A stretch of DNA of 64,000 bases from Streptomyces sp. TRM49041. GTDB lineage: Bacteria; Actinomycetota; Actinomycetes; Streptomycetales; Streptomycetaceae. The stretch covers positions 1 to 64,000 of the forward strand of contig NZ_VSRY01000103.1 of assembly GCF_008271805.1 (NCBI RefSeq), in the 5' to 3' direction. Positions 40,397-49,573 of this stretch are shown piece by piece; position 1 is the first letter of the stretch, and each line of letters opens with the position of its first letter. A program made the position numbers and the translations under genes. Under the pieces are notes generated by a model. It did no database searches. It was not told the DNA's origin and saw nothing but the letters and a program-made list of their open reading frames with translations.

Positions 40397-40750
40397 TCAG
40401 TCGGTGGCGGCGACGGCCTCGTCGACCGTGGTGTGGATGGGGAACACCTTGGTCAGGCCCGTGATCCGGAAGATCTTCAGAATGCGCTCCTGGTTGCAGA
40501 CCAGACGGAGCGAACCCTCATGGGCACGCACCCGCTTCAGCCCACCCACCAGCACGCCGAGGCCGGTCGAGTCGAGGAAGTCCACGCCCTCCATGTCGAC
40601 GACCAGGTGGTAACTGCCGTCGTTCACCAACTCGACCAACTGCTCGCGCAGCTTGGGCGCGGTATACACATCAATCTCGCCACCGACCTCGACGACCGTG
40701 CGGTCGCCACCAGGCCCGGACACATTGCGAGTCGACAGGGACAGGTCCAC
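40397..40750 (-). CDS. bldG: Anti-anti-sigma factor BldG
   Basis: A 117-residue STAS-domain protein nearly identical to S. coelicolor BldG, needed for aerial growth and antibiotic production. The phosphorylation site is Ser61 in FLDSTGLG (Ser57 in S. coelicolor, by memory); the difference is a short insertion near residues 10-15 (VSGPGGD). Unphosphorylated BldG binds its anti-sigma partners. ATG 40750. The divergent helicase gene starts 78 bases away. Confidence 0.97.
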   Translation of the reverse strand: MDLSLSTRNVSGPGGDRTVVEVGGEIDVYTAPKLREQLVELVNDGSYHLVVDMEGVDFLDSTGLGVLVGGLKRVRAHEGSLRLVCNQERILKIFRITGLTKVFPIHTTVDEAVAATD

Positions 40751-40828
40751 GGATCCTCCAGCACCTTGCTATCGAGCGGTCGCCCCCGAGTCTCCCAGGC
40801 GGAGCCAAGGGACGGATCGCCAGCCGCG

Positions 40829-43324
40829 ATGGCATTCAATCACTTACCAGCAGCCATGCACGACGCCTTGGGAGCATTGTCCGTCACGCCGGTGACACAC
40901 TCGGTGTCGATGGCCAGGAATCACCGCCCCAGTCGACCTCCCGAGAGCGGGGACACCCGCCCCTCCCCCGGTACGGTCCTCGACCGGCTCACCGCGCGGG
41001 CGAACCGGGCTGCGCGCATCACTCATACGGAGCACCTGCCCCCCAGAGAGGGCCGCCATGCCGTCTGGCCCGATCGCATCCGAACAGAAGTGATCAATGC
41101 CATTCACCAGGCCGGCATCGACCATCCGTGGGCCCACCAGGCGGCCGCCGCCGAGCACGCACTGGACGGCGCGTCGGTCGTGATCGCCACGGGCACGGCG
41201 TCCGGCAAGTCCCTGGCCTATCTCGCCCCCGTCCTGTCCACGCTCCTGGACGGCTCCGAGGCCGCGAACGGACGGGGGACCACCGCCCTGTACCTGGCCC
41301 CCACCAAGGCCCTGGCCGCCGACCAGCGGCGCGCCGTACGGTCCCTCGCGGCCCCCCTCGGCAACCTGATCCGCCCTGCCGTGTACGACGGCGACACGCC
41401 CGTCGAGGAGCGCGAGTGGGTCCGCCAGTACGCCAACTACGTCCTGACCAACCCGGACATGCTCCATCGGGGCATACTCCCGTCCCACCCCCGCTGGTCC
41501 TCCTTCCTGCGCGCCCTGCGCTATGTCGTCATCGACGAATGCCACACCTACCGCGGCGTGTTCGGCTCGCACGTCGCCCAGGTACTGCGCCGCCTGCGCC
41601 GTCTGTGCGCCCGCTACGGCTCCGATCCCGTCTTCCTCCTCGCCTCCGCCACCGCCGCCGAACCGGCCGTCGCGGCGAGCCGCCTCACCGGCCTGCCCGT
41701 CGGGGAGGTGGCCGACGACGCGTCACCACGCGGCGAACTCGTGTTCGCCCTTTGGGAGCCACCGCTCACCGAGCTCCACGGCGAGCAGGGCGCCCCGGTC
41801 CGCCGCACCGCCACGGCCGAGACGGCCGACCTGCTGACCGACCTGATCGTCCAGGGCGTACGGTCCGTCGCCTTCGTCCGCTCCCGACGCGGCGCCGAGC
41901 TGATCTCGGTGATCGCCCAGGAGCGCCTCGCCGAGGTCGACCGCTCCCTCGCCCACAGGGTCGCCGCCTACCGGGGCGGCTATCTGCCCGAGGAGCGCCG
42001 CGCATTGGAACGGGCCCTGCACTCCGGCGAACTGCTCGGCCTGGCCGCGACGACCGCCCTGGAGCTGGGCATCGACGTGTCCGGCCTGGACGCGGTCGTC
42101 ATCGCCGGCTATCCCGGCACCCGCGCCTCCCTGTGGCAGCAGGCCGGCCGTGCCGGACGCTCCGGCCAGGGCGCTCTAGCCGTGCTCGTCGCCCGCGACG
42201 ACCCCCTGGACACGTACCTCGTCCACCACCCCGAGGCGCTGTTCCGCCGTCCGGTGGAGTCCACGGTCCTGGACCCCGACAATCCGTACGTCCTGGCCCC
42301 ACACCTGTGTGCGGCGGCGTCCGAAGTCCCGCTCACCGACGGCGACGTCGCCCTGTTCGGCCCGTCCACGCCCGAGCTGCTCCCCCAGCTGGAGGCGGCG
42401 GGGCTGCTGCGCCGGCGTGCCTCCGGCTGGTACTGGACCCGCCGTGAGCGCGCCGTCGACCTCACCGACATCCGGGGCGAGGGCGGCAGCCCCGTCCAGG
42501 TCGTCGAGGCGGACACCGGGCGCCTCCTCGGCACCGTGGACGCGTCGGCTGCCCACAGCACCGTCCACGAGGGCGCCGTACATCTGCACCAGGGCCGTAC
42601 CTACCTCGTGCGGCAGCTCGATCTGAAGGAGTCGGTCGCCCTCGTCGAGGAGGCCAACCCGCCGTACTCCACCACCGCCCGCGACACCACCTCCATCTCC
42701 GTTCTGGAGACCGACACCGAGATCCCGTGGGGGCACGGCCGTCTCTGCTACGGCTCGGTCGAGGTCACCAACCAGGTCGTCTCCTTTCTGCGCCGCCGCC
42801 TCATCACCGGCGAGGTGCTCGGCGAGACCAAGCTCGATCTGCCACCGCGAACGCTGCGCACGCGTGCTGTGTGGTGGACGGTCACCGAGGACCAGCTGGA
42901 CGCGGCCCGCGTGAACCCGGAGCAGCTGGGTGGCGCCCTGCACGCCGCCGAGCACGCCTCGATCGGTCTGCTGCCGTTGTTCGCCACGTGCGACCGCTGG
43001 GACATCGGCGGGGTGTCCATCCCGCTGCACCCGGACACCCTGTTGCCGACGGTCTTCGTGTACGACGGCCACCCCGGCGGCGCGGGCTTCGCCGAGCGCG
43101 CGTTCCACACCGCCCGCGCCTGGCTCACGGCGACGCGCGAGGCGATCGCGTCGTGCGAGTGCGAGGCGGGCTGCCCGTCCTGCATCCAGTCACCCAAGTG
43201 CGGCAACGGCAACGACCCGCTGCACAAGCGCGGCGCCGTGCGCCTCCTCACGGAACTGCTGCGGGGCGCCCCGGAGGACCCGCCGGACCCGGCCACGCCT
43301 CCGGAGGACCCGCCCGGGCCCTGA
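40829..43324 (+). CDS. DEAD/DEAH-box helicase with DUF1998 zinc domain
   Basis: An 831-residue superfamily 2 helicase. Motif I is ATGTASGKS, Ia LYLAPTKALAADQ, II DECH, III SATAAEP and VI QQAGRAGRSGQ. The C-terminal DUF1998 region ends with CECEAGCPSCIQSPKC, a four-Cys metal site as in MrfA/YprA DNA repair helicases. It probably acts in mitomycin-type DNA damage repair, though this is inferred from family. ATG 40829 (MAFNHLPAAMHDAL) matches Streptomyces homologues. It borders the Tad cluster, which is the source of the helicase/secretion neighbourhood family names. Confidence 0.93.
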   Translation: MAFNHLPAAMHDALGALSVTPVTHSVSMARNHRPSRPPESGDTRPSPGTVLDRLTARANRAARITHTEHLPPREGRHAVWPDRIRTEVINAIHQAGIDHPWAHQAAAAEHALDGASVVIATGTASGKSLAYLAPVLSTLLDGSEAANGRGTTALYLAPTKALAADQRRAVRSLAAPLGNLIRPAVYDGDTPVEEREWVRQYANYVLTNPDMLHRGILPSHPRWSSFLRALRYVVIDECHTYRGVFGSHVAQVLRRLRRLCARYGSDPVFLLASATAAEPAVAASRLTGLPVGEVADDASPRGELVFALWEPPLTELHGEQGAPVRRTATAETADLLTDLIVQGVRSVAFVRSRRGAELISVIAQERLAEVDRSLAHRVAAYRGGYLPEERRALERALHSGELLGLAATTALELGIDVSGLDAVVIAGYPGTRASLWQQAGRAGRSGQGALAVLVARDDPLDTYLVHHPEALFRRPVESTVLDPDNPYVLAPHLCAAASEVPLTDGDVALFGPSTPELLPQLEAAGLLRRRASGWYWTRRERAVDLTDIRGEGGSPVQVVEADTGRLLGTVDASAAHSTVHEGAVHLHQGRTYLVRQLDLKESVALVEEANPPYSTTARDTTSISVLETDTEIPWGHGRLCYGSVEVTNQVVSFLRRRLITGEVLGETKLDLPPRTLRTRAVWWTVTEDQLDAARVNPEQLGGALHAAEHASIGLLPLFATCDRWDIGGVSIPLHPDTLLPTVFVYDGHPGGAGFAERAFHTARAWLTATREAIASCECEAGCPSCIQSPKCGNGNDPLHKRGAVRLLTELLRGAPEDPPDPATPPEDPPGP

Positions 43325-43652
43325 CCTCCGTAACGTACGGCCCGAACCGCGCCCGCGCCGTCACGTCCGCGATCTCCCCGTGCACGACACACCGCACCAC
43401 CTCCGCCCGCTGCTCCCGCGCCACCTGGACAGCCGCGTCACAGGCAGGCCCGGAGCCCCGGAGCGCTCGGTCGGCCGCTGCGAGTACCGCCAGGTCGGCG
43501 GCCCCGCCGGCCCGGTGCCGGGCGGCCACGGCCTGTCCGAGGGCCAGCACCGCGGCGAACACCACACACAGCGCCCCCGCCGCCATGGCTGCCCACACAC
43601 TCGCCGACCCCCGGTCACCACCCACGCCCGCGGCCCTGCCGCCGTGCCTCAC
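43248..43652 (-). CDS. TadE-like protein (helicase/secretion neighbourhood)
   Basis: A 134-residue protein with an N-terminal transmembrane segment after a basic stretch (DRGSASVWAAMAAGALCVVFAAVLALGQ), the layout of pseudopilin-like TadE proteins. The extracytoplasmic part contains two Cys (GPACDAA; VVRCVV). GTG 43652 overlaps the end of the previous TadE gene. The stop overlaps the end of the convergent helicase gene. It is the last gene of the Tad-like operon. Confidence 0.75.
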   Translation of the reverse strand: MRHGGRAAGVGGDRGSASVWAAMAAGALCVVFAAVLALGQAVAARHRAGGAADLAVLAAADRALRGSGPACDAAVQVAREQRAEVVRCVVHGEIADVTARARFGPYVTEVRARAGPPEAWPGPAGPPGRPAAVP

Positions 43653-44041
43653 GGGGCCCCCTCCGCGGCAACGACGCCCACGGTGTCCTCCGCCAGGGCG
43701 ACCGCCTCCGCGTGCAGGGTCATCGTCCAGGCGGCGGGTCCCGGTGCGGGGGCCTCCACCCGGACACGCCACAGTTCGCCGGACCGCCGCAGCGTCACAC
43801 GTGCCCCGTCCGGTGCGGCCGCGCGGGCCGTGTCCAGCGCCGACGCCTCCGGCTCGGAGCGCGCCGCCGCCCGGGCCCCGGCGCGGGCGGCGTCCACGCA
43901 CTGGATCTGCGCGGCCGCCGCGACCAGACCCCAAAGCAGCGCCAGCGTGAAGAGCACCAGCGCGGGCATGGCCAGGGCCGCCTCCGCCGTCACCGAACCC
44001 CGGTCCGCGCGGCTCCTGCCGCCTGGGCCGCCGCGTCTCAG
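43649..44041 (-). CDS. TadE family pseudopilin-like protein
   Basis: A protein of about 130 residues with the TadE signature: basic N-terminus, DRGSVTAEAALAMP and a following helix (ALVLFTLALLWGLVAAAAQ), then a soluble domain. The E of TAEAA is the conserved pilin-like Glu. The start is uncertain: CTG 44041, overlapping the pilin stop, allows the basic N-terminus, while GTG further in would remove it. It belongs to the operon encoding Flp-like pilin and assembly proteins. Confidence 0.75.
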   Translation of the reverse strand: MRRGGPGGRSRADRGSVTAEAALAMPALVLFTLALLWGLVAAAAQIQCVDAARAGARAAARSEPEASALDTARAAAPDGARVTLRRSGELWRVRVEAPAPGPAAWTMTLHAEAVALAEDTVGVVAAEGAP

Positions 44042-44250
44042 AACGGCGCATCGAGGGCCTTCCCGATCACCGATTGCAGACCGGCCGACACCGCGTCGCT
44101 CGTCACGACCTTGTAGAGCACCGCCGCGAAGGCGCATGCGGCGATGGTGCCCATCGCGTACTCGGCAGTGTTCATCCCAGCGTCCCGCCTGGTGCCCGCC
44201 CGGACCGTGTCCCAGCGTTCCTTCGTCCACATCGTCGTCCGCCGCCACAC
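44038..44250 (-). CDS. Flp pilin-like small protein (DUF4244)
   Basis: A 70-residue protein, GTG 44250, after a clean AAGGAGG site. The region DAGMNTAEYAMGTIAACAFAAVLYKVV has a pilin-type cleavage region (Glu in TAEYA five residues into the mature end) and one helix. DUF4244 family members are the pilin candidates of the actinobacterial Tad-like system. It overlaps the TadE gene. Confidence 0.82.
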   Translation of the reverse strand: MWRRTTMWTKERWDTVRAGTRRDAGMNTAEYAMGTIAACAFAAVLYKVVTSDAVSAGLQSVIGKALDAPF

Positions 44251-44315
44251 AACAACCTCCTTGTCCAGTACCACTCGTATGTCTTGTGCGCTGAAGGCCT
44301 GAAGTCATCTGGCGC

Positions 44316-45080
44316 TCAGAGCAGTCGGGCCGCCAGCCCGATGACCACCGGAGCCACGCCGACCGCAAGGAACGCGGGCAGGAAGCACAAGCCCACCGGC
44401 GCGGTGATCAGCACTTGGGCCCGTTGGGCCCGCGCCGCCGCCCTTCTGGCCCTGTCGGCGCGCAGTCCGGCGGCCAGCCGGGACACCGGCCCCGCCGCCG
44501 GGGCACCCGACGCACCCGCCCGCTCCAGGCAGCGAGCCAGCGCCCGCGCGCCCGGGATGCCCCCGAACCTGCCCCATGCCTCCGTCGGGTCGCCGCCCAG
44601 CGCCAGTTCGGCGGCCGTACGCCTCAGCCGCTCACCGACCGGGCCGCCCAGCGATCTGCCGACCGCGTCGGCCGCCTCGCGCGGCCCCGCACCGGCCGAC
44701 AGGCAGGCCGCCAGGAGTTCCGCCGCGAGGGGCAGCCGTCGCGCCTCCTCCGCGTCGACCGCGGCGGGGCGAGGACGCCGCTGCCACCTCCGTACGCCGT
44801 AAGCGCCGGCGGCGCCGACCGCACAGCCCGCGAACCCGCCGAAAAGCACCCACCCGGTGATCACGGCCGCTACCGGGGCTGCCCAGGGTCCGCCCAGAGC
44901 CACTGTCCACCCGCTCCACCGGGCGCGGACGGGCCGTACGCAGTCGGCCCGCGCCAGGACCACGAGCCGGCCGCGTGCACGCCGTGCGCGCTGTGCCCGG
45001 ACCACCGCACGGACGGCCCAGAGAGCGCCCACCAGTACCGCCACAGCTGTCCACAGGCGGTGGACGGAGTCCCCCGTCAT
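44316..45080 (-). CDS. TadC-like type II/IV secretion membrane protein
   Basis: A 254-residue inner-membrane protein with N-terminal helices (LWTAVAVLVGALWAVRAVV; VAAVITGWVLFGGFAGCAVG), a central cytoplasmic T2SSF-type helical domain (LPLAAELLAACLSAGAGPRE), and a C-terminal helix pair (VLITAPVGLCFLPAFLAVGVAPVVIGLA). It should form the membrane platform of the Tad pilus machinery with the adjacent TadB. ATG 45080 overlaps the end of tadB. Confidence 0.83.
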   Translation of the reverse strand: MTGDSVHRLWTAVAVLVGALWAVRAVVRAQRARRARGRLVVLARADCVRPVRARWSGWTVALGGPWAAPVAAVITGWVLFGGFAGCAVGAAGAYGVRRWQRRPRPAAVDAEEARRLPLAAELLAACLSAGAGPREAADAVGRSLGGPVGERLRRTAAELALGGDPTEAWGRFGGIPGARALARCLERAGASGAPAAGPVSRLAAGLRADRARRAAARAQRAQVLITAPVGLCFLPAFLAVGVAPVVIGLAARLL

Positions 45081-45928
45081 GACTCCTCACCCGCCCTGAC
45101 GATCCGCCCGGCCCACCACAGCCCGGCCGCCTCCAGGGCCCCGCCGACCACCAGGCAGGCCAGGCCGGCCGGGGTGTGCAGCAGGACCCGCAGCGGCTCG
45201 GCACCCAGCGCGGCCCCCATGGCGAGACCCGCCACCGGCAGCAGGGCGAGGAGCACGACCGTGGCCCAGGCGCCGGACAGTTGGGCACGCAGCCGCTCCC
45301 GTTGCTCACGCTGGTCGCGCAGCGCCGCCTCCAGCCGGTCGAGCCCTGCCGCCAGGCCCGCGCCGCCGTCCACGGCGACCTGCCAGCACGCCGCCAGACC
45401 GGCCAGCCCATCCGCCCCGTCGGCTCCGGCCGCCCGCCGCAGTGCCTCCGGAACATCACCGCCGAAGCGGGCAGCGGCCAGTACCGCCGGCTCCTCGGCG
45501 CCCAGCGCTCCGGTGGCTCGGGCTCCGAACCGCAGCGCCTGCCCGGGCTGGCATCCGGCGCGCAGTTCGGCCGCGATGGCGGCGCACAGTTCGATCACCG
45601 CGTCCGCCCGCCGGTCCCGCTCCTTGCCGCGCTCCCTGGCCCGCAGCCGCCTGCCCACCAGGGGCACCGCCGCCGGGCCGGCCAACAGAGGCAGCAGCGA
45701 CTCGCCCAGCACGGCGAGCACCAGCGCCCCCACCAGGCAAAGCCATTCTGGCTTGAGCCGTAATCCGGGGCGCCCGCGCGGCCACCACCCGAGCGGCGGC
45801 GTACCGACGGGCAGGGCACCGCCCGCGAACAACAGCCGCCCCCGGCGCGGACCCCGGTCCCGTCCCGCGAAGAGCCACACCGCCGCGCCCGCGCAGAGCG
45901 CCGCCGCGAACACCGGCTGTCCCGTCAC
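45077..45928 (-). CDS. TadB-like type II/IV secretion membrane protein
   Basis: A 283-residue inner-membrane platform protein with the same T2SSF domain as its neighbour (VIELCAAIAAELRAGCQPGQAL) and flanking helices at both ends. GTG 45928 overlaps the tadA stop (GTGA). In Tad systems TadB and TadC work together on the pilin with the TadA ATPase. The synteny with M. tuberculosis Rv3657c-Rv3658c supports the call, by memory. Confidence 0.85.
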   Translation of the reverse strand: MTGQPVFAAALCAGAAVWLFAGRDRGPRRGRLLFAGGALPVGTPPLGWWPRGRPGLRLKPEWLCLVGALVLAVLGESLLPLLAGPAAVPLVGRRLRARERGKERDRRADAVIELCAAIAAELRAGCQPGQALRFGARATGALGAEEPAVLAAARFGGDVPEALRRAAGADGADGLAGLAACWQVAVDGGAGLAAGLDRLEAALRDQREQRERLRAQLSGAWATVVLLALLPVAGLAMGAALGAEPLRVLLHTPAGLACLVVGGALEAAGLWWAGRIVRAGEES

Positions 45929-47076
45929 CACCGCGCACCCCCGATCAGCTTGCGCAGCCGCTCCAAACCCCGCTCCTCGACGAACCCGGCCGATCCCCAC
46001 CGCAGCGCGGGCACCGTGGCCACCAGCCCGCCCGGCCCCCGCTCCAGGACATGGATCTCGGCGACACGCCGCTGCCCGCCCGGTGAGCGGACCAGGTGCA
46101 CGACGGCCGAGAGTCCCGCCGCCAACTGGCTGTGCAGCGCCGCCCGGTCGAGGCCGGCCGCCGTACCGAGCGCCTCCAGGCGGGCCGGAACGTCCGCCGC
46201 GGTGTTCGCGTGCACGGTCCCGCAACCGCCCTCATGGCCGGTGTTCAGCGCTGCGAGCAGGTCCGCCACCTCGGCGCCCCGCACCTCGCCCACGACCAGC
46301 CGGTCCGGGCGCATCCGCAGCGCCTGGCACACCAGATCGCGCAGCGTCACCCGCCCGGCACCCTCCTGATTCGGGGGCCTCGCCTCCAGACGCACCACAT
46401 GGGGATGGTCGGGCCGCAGCTCCGCCGAGTCCTCGGCCAGCACGATCCGCTCCCGCTCCCCGACGAGGCCCAGCAGCGTGGACAGCAGCGTTGTCTTGCC
46501 TGTACCGGTGCCTCCGCTCACCAGGTACGACACCCGGTTCTCCACGAGCGCCCGCAGGACGCGGTCGCCGCGTGGCGGCACCGTCCCGGCGCGGACGAGT
46601 TCGGCGAGGGAGAAGGCTCGCGGCCGTACCACGCGCAGGGACAGACACGTCGTCCCGACGGCCACCGGCGGCAGCACCGCGTGCATCCGCGTGCCGTCCG
46701 GCAGCCGGGCGTCGACCCAGGGGCGGGCGTCGTCCAGCCGACGGCCCGCCACGGCAGCAAGGCGCTGAGCGAGCCTGCGTACGGCTGCCGCGTCGGGGAA
46801 CGCGACCCTGGACAGTTCGAGACCGTCCCCGCGGTCCACCCACACCCGGTCCGGCGCCGAGACAAGCACGTCGGTCACCGCCGGGTCGGCGAGCAGCGGC
46901 TCCAGCGGGCCCGTGCCCACCAGTTCGCACCGCAGCTCCTCCGCGGCGCCGAGTACCTGCGCGTCGCCGAGCAGCCTGCCCTGGGCCCGCAGGGCCGCCG
47001 CCACGCCCGCAGGGGTCGGATCCGTACCGCTCTCGGCGAGCCGCTGCCGTACAGCCTCCAGCAGTCCGGCCGTCAT
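45925..47076 (-). CDS. TadA/CpaF-like secretion ATPase
   Basis: A 383-residue hexameric ATPase of the Tad pilus system. Walker A is GGTGTGKTTLLS, Walker B is near RPDRLVVGEVRGAEV, and the His box lies in HEGGCGTVHANTAAD. The N-terminal domain (about 1-150) includes the PDRVWVDRGDGLELS segment typical of CpaF. ATG 47076 lies inside the ssd stop, so it is coupled to ssd. It powers pilus or pseudopilus assembly at the membrane. Confidence 0.93.
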   Translation of the reverse strand: MTAGLLEAVRQRLAESGTDPTPAGVAAALRAQGRLLGDAQVLGAAEELRCELVGTGPLEPLLADPAVTDVLVSAPDRVWVDRGDGLELSRVAFPDAAAVRRLAQRLAAVAGRRLDDARPWVDARLPDGTRMHAVLPPVAVGTTCLSLRVVRPRAFSLAELVRAGTVPPRGDRVLRALVENRVSYLVSGGTGTGKTTLLSTLLGLVGERERIVLAEDSAELRPDHPHVVRLEARPPNQEGAGRVTLRDLVCQALRMRPDRLVVGEVRGAEVADLLAALNTGHEGGCGTVHANTAADVPARLEALGTAAGLDRAALHSQLAAGLSAVVHLVRSPGGQRRVAEIHVLERGPGGLVATVPALRWGSAGFVEERGLERLRKLIGGARW

Positions 47077-48176
47077 GAGATGCCCTCCCCGGCGAGCGCA
47101 CGCTCCCAGAAGGCGGCGCAGAAACGGCCCAGCGGACCGGACGCGCTGTCGCCCGGCGGTACCCCTCCGTCGAGCGATGCGAGCAGCCGAGGCTCCACGG
47201 GCAGTTCACCGGCGAGCGGCAGCCCGAGGACGCGGGCGACCCATGCCTCGTCGACACCAGCGGCGTACGGACCGCGCACCACCACACGCAGATCGTGCAA
47301 GACCATGCCGACCATGGAGGCCACCCGTTTGGCGGCCGCGATCGCTCTCAGCTCGCCCGGCACGACGAGCAGGCCGACGTCGAGCTGGGCGAGGGCCTCG
47401 ACGGTCGCGTCGTCGATCCGGCGGGGCAGGTCGACGACCACGACGCCACCGCGCCTGCGCGCCGCCGCGAGAACGGACCGCATGGCCTCCGGCGGGATCA
47501 CCACCGAGTCGCCCCGGTCCCAGCTGAGCAAGCGCAGGCCCCGTAGTGACGGCAGCGACTCCTCGAGTGCCACGCCGGCGACACGCCCCTTGGAAGCGGC
47601 GAAATCCGGCCAACGCAGTCCCTCTTCGCGCTCGCCGCCGAGGAGTACGTCGAGCCCGCCTCCGAGCGGATCGCCGTCGACGAGCATGGTCCGTCGGCCG
47701 GCGCGGGCCGCGCTGACGGCAAGCGCGCACGCAAGGGTCGACGCGCCCGCGCCTCCCCGGCCGCCGATCACGCCGACGGTCAGCGCCTGCCGTCCGACAC
47801 CTTCGACGACGTCGGCGATCCGGTCGACGAGCCAGCTTTCGGCGTCCGGCAGCCGCAGGACGCAGTCGGCCCCGATTTCCACGGCCCGCCGCCAGACATC
47901 CGGGTCGTCCTGGTCGCGGCCCACGAGCAGGACGCCGCGTCTGCGCACCGCGCCCCGGCAGCGCGCCGCCGCGTCGTCGCCCACGAGCACCAGCGGCGCG
48001 GCGTCCCAGGCCGCCCTGCTCTCGGGCATCGAATGGTGCACCTCGGGCTGGGCACCCGCGGCGGCGCACAAGCGCAGCAGGTCGTCGAGCAGTTCTGCGT
48101 CTTCGGTCACGATCAGCGGTTCGGACCGCTGCCTCTCGACGGCAGGCACCTGGTCGGACGCAGTGGATCCAGCCAT
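47073..48176 (-). CDS. ssd: Septum-site-determining-like ATPase (Ssd/CpaE-like)
   Basis: A 367-residue MinD/ParA-like protein. An N-terminal receiver-like domain (about 20-120) precedes the deviant Walker A GGRGGAGASTLA. Walker B-like VVVVDLPRRID follows. It heads the Tad-like operon, as in M. tuberculosis Rv3660c, called Ssd for its septum effect, while in pili it acts as a CpaE-type localiser. ATG 48176. A 542-base intergenic region with a 6C RNA lies upstream. Confidence 0.88.
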   Translation of the reverse strand: MAGSTASDQVPAVERQRSEPLIVTEDAELLDDLLRLCAAAGAQPEVHHSMPESRAAWDAAPLVLVGDDAAARCRGAVRRRGVLLVGRDQDDPDVWRRAVEIGADCVLRLPDAESWLVDRIADVVEGVGRQALTVGVIGGRGGAGASTLACALAVSAARAGRRTMLVDGDPLGGGLDVLLGGEREEGLRWPDFAASKGRVAGVALEESLPSLRGLRLLSWDRGDSVVIPPEAMRSVLAAARRRGGVVVVDLPRRIDDATVEALAQLDVGLLVVPGELRAIAAAKRVASMVGMVLHDLRVVVRGPYAAGVDEAWVARVLGLPLAGELPVEPRLLASLDGGVPPGDSASGPLGRFCAAFWERALAGEGIS

Positions 48177-48540
48177 GTTCTCCGCCCCTCTCCGTCTTCT
48201 CCGCGCGTCCTCCGCGCGGAGTCCGCTCGCGTCATTCGGCGCCGCTTCGGCACCGAGTCGGGATCGCGTCGGCGTGATGGGAGATCTGCGATTCCCCGGT
48301 CACGGCTTCGCGGTAGGAATCACGGTGACGGGGTTCCGGAAATGAAGTGGATCTTGTTCAAAAACTGTGGACAACTCAGCGCCTGTGAATATCCCGCTCA
48401 CCCGTACCAGCGACTTCCACAGAGCAGCGCTTCAGCTACTCTGAGTGATGAACACCGTCATGCCGCAGTCGGCGTGGCCACAGGGTGAAGGGAGCGCAGA
48501 TGAGTGCGCCGAATCAGGATCAACGTGCGAAAACCCACCC
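48177..48540. other. Non-coding region between ssd and 6C RNA
   Basis: Includes ssd upstream sequence, with the shared region extending through the 6C RNA. It holds a GTGGACAACTCAG-type AT-richer stretch near 48366-48380 and no ORF with good coding bias. Probable promoters for ssd lie here but none was clearly assigned. Confidence 0.4.
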
Positions 48541-48650
48541 GGACATGCGACGACCCCCGCCGGGGGGGAGAGCGGGGGTCGTCTCTCCGGCCGACTCGGG
48601 GGGGGAGGAGCCGGTCCGGGTTAGCACGGTCGCGAACGATCCGTGACTTC
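48541..48650 (-). ncRNA. 6C RNA
   Basis: On the minus strand two hairpins carry C-rich loops. The first has stem CCGGCTC (48614-48608) with GAGTCGG (48597-48591) and a loop of eight C. The second has stem GACGACCCCCGC (48583-48572) with GCGGGGGTCGTC (48560-48549) and a loop of seven C. This is the definition of the actinobacterial 6C motif. In M. tuberculosis it sits between Rv3660c and Rv3661, the same neighbours (ssd and the HAD gene) and the same strand as ssd. 6C RNA probably regulates mRNAs through its C-rich loops. Ends are estimated; a -10-like TACACC at 48659-48654 precedes. Confidence 0.85.
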
Positions 48651-48718
48651 CATGGTGTACCCGAGAGCCTTCTCAGGCAAACCCACACGCGCCAGCGTAC
48701 GCCGAATGGCGGGCACCT

Positions 48719-49573
48719 ATGCTCAGGCTCGTGGAAAACCACTCCTCGCCTCGCACAGCAGCGTTCTTTGACCTGGACAAGACGGTCATTGCGAAGTCAT
48801 CGACGCTGACCTTCAGCAAGTCCTTCTACCAAGGCGGACTGATCAACCGCCGTGCCGCGCTGCGCACCGCGTACACGCAGTTCGTCTTCCTCGCCGGCGG
48901 CGCCGACCACGACCAGATGGAGCGGATGCGCGAGTACCTCTCCAGGCTCTGCAAAGGCTGGAACGTGCAGCAGGTCAAGGATCTGGTGGCGGAGACCCTG
49001 CACGACCTGATCGACCCGATCATCTACGACGAGGCCGCCTCGCTCATCGAGGAGCACCACGCCGCCGGCCGGGACGTCGTGATCGTCTCCACCTCGGGCG
49101 CCGAGGTGGTCGAGCCGATCGGTGAGCTGCTGGGCGCCGACCGCGTGGTGGCCACCCGGATGGTCGTCGGCGACGACGGCTGCTTCACGGGGGAGGTGGA
49201 GTACTACGCGTACGGACCCACCAAGGCCGAGGCGGTCCGGGAACTCGCCGAGTCGGAGGGGTACGACCTGGCGCGCTGCTACGCGTACAGCGACTCGGCC
49301 ACGGACCTGCCGATGCTCGAGACCGTCGGGCACGCGTACGCCGTCAATCCGGATCGGGCGCTGCGGCGGGAGGCGGTAGCGCGGGATTGGCCGATTCTCG
49401 TCTTCAACCGTCCTGTACGGCTGAAGCAGCGGCTCCCCTCGTTCCGGATGCCGCCGCGGCCGGCGCTCGTCGCGGCGGCCGCGATCGGTGCCGCGGCGGC
49501 GACGGCGGGACTCGTCTGGTACGCCAACAGGCGCCGCCGAACGGTGTCGGCAAGGACGGCAACGGCCGCCTGA
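48719..49573 (+). CDS. HAD-superfamily IB hydrolase
   Basis: A 284-residue phosphatase-type HAD protein with catalytic Asp pair in AFFDLDKTV (motif I), the motif II Ser/Thr in IVSTSG, motif III Lys in GPTKAEAV and motif IV acids in YSDSATDLPML. The C-terminus carries a hydrophobic helix (LVAAAAIGAAAATAGLVWYA) and a basic tail, so it is probably membrane-anchored. The family includes SerB- and phosphatidate-type enzymes; substrate unknown. ATG 48719 is one start, but TATGCT seven bases before GTG 48731 suggests a leaderless transcript there. Confidence 0.87.
   Translation: MLRLVENHSSPRTAAFFDLDKTVIAKSSTLTFSKSFYQGGLINRRAALRTAYTQFVFLAGGADHDQMERMREYLSRLCKGWNVQQVKDLVAETLHDLIDPIIYDEAASLIEEHHAAGRDVVIVSTSGAEVVEPIGELLGADRVVATRMVVGDDGCFTGEVEYYAYGPTKAEAVRELAESEGYDLARCYAYSDSATDLPMLETVGHAYAVNPDRALRREAVARDWPILVFNRPVRLKQRLPSFRMPPRPALVAAAAIGAAAATAGLVWYANRRRRTVSARTATAA

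Noticed and set aside
40100..40828. A long in-frame upstream extension of the helicase
   Set aside because: It runs through bldG on the other strand and the spacer; ATG 40829 matches the family start.
48500..48646. A 48-codon + strand ORF with a GAAGGGAG ribosome site
   Set aside because: It crosses the 6C RNA hairpins on the opposite strand; its Gly/Pro/Arg content comes from the G runs.
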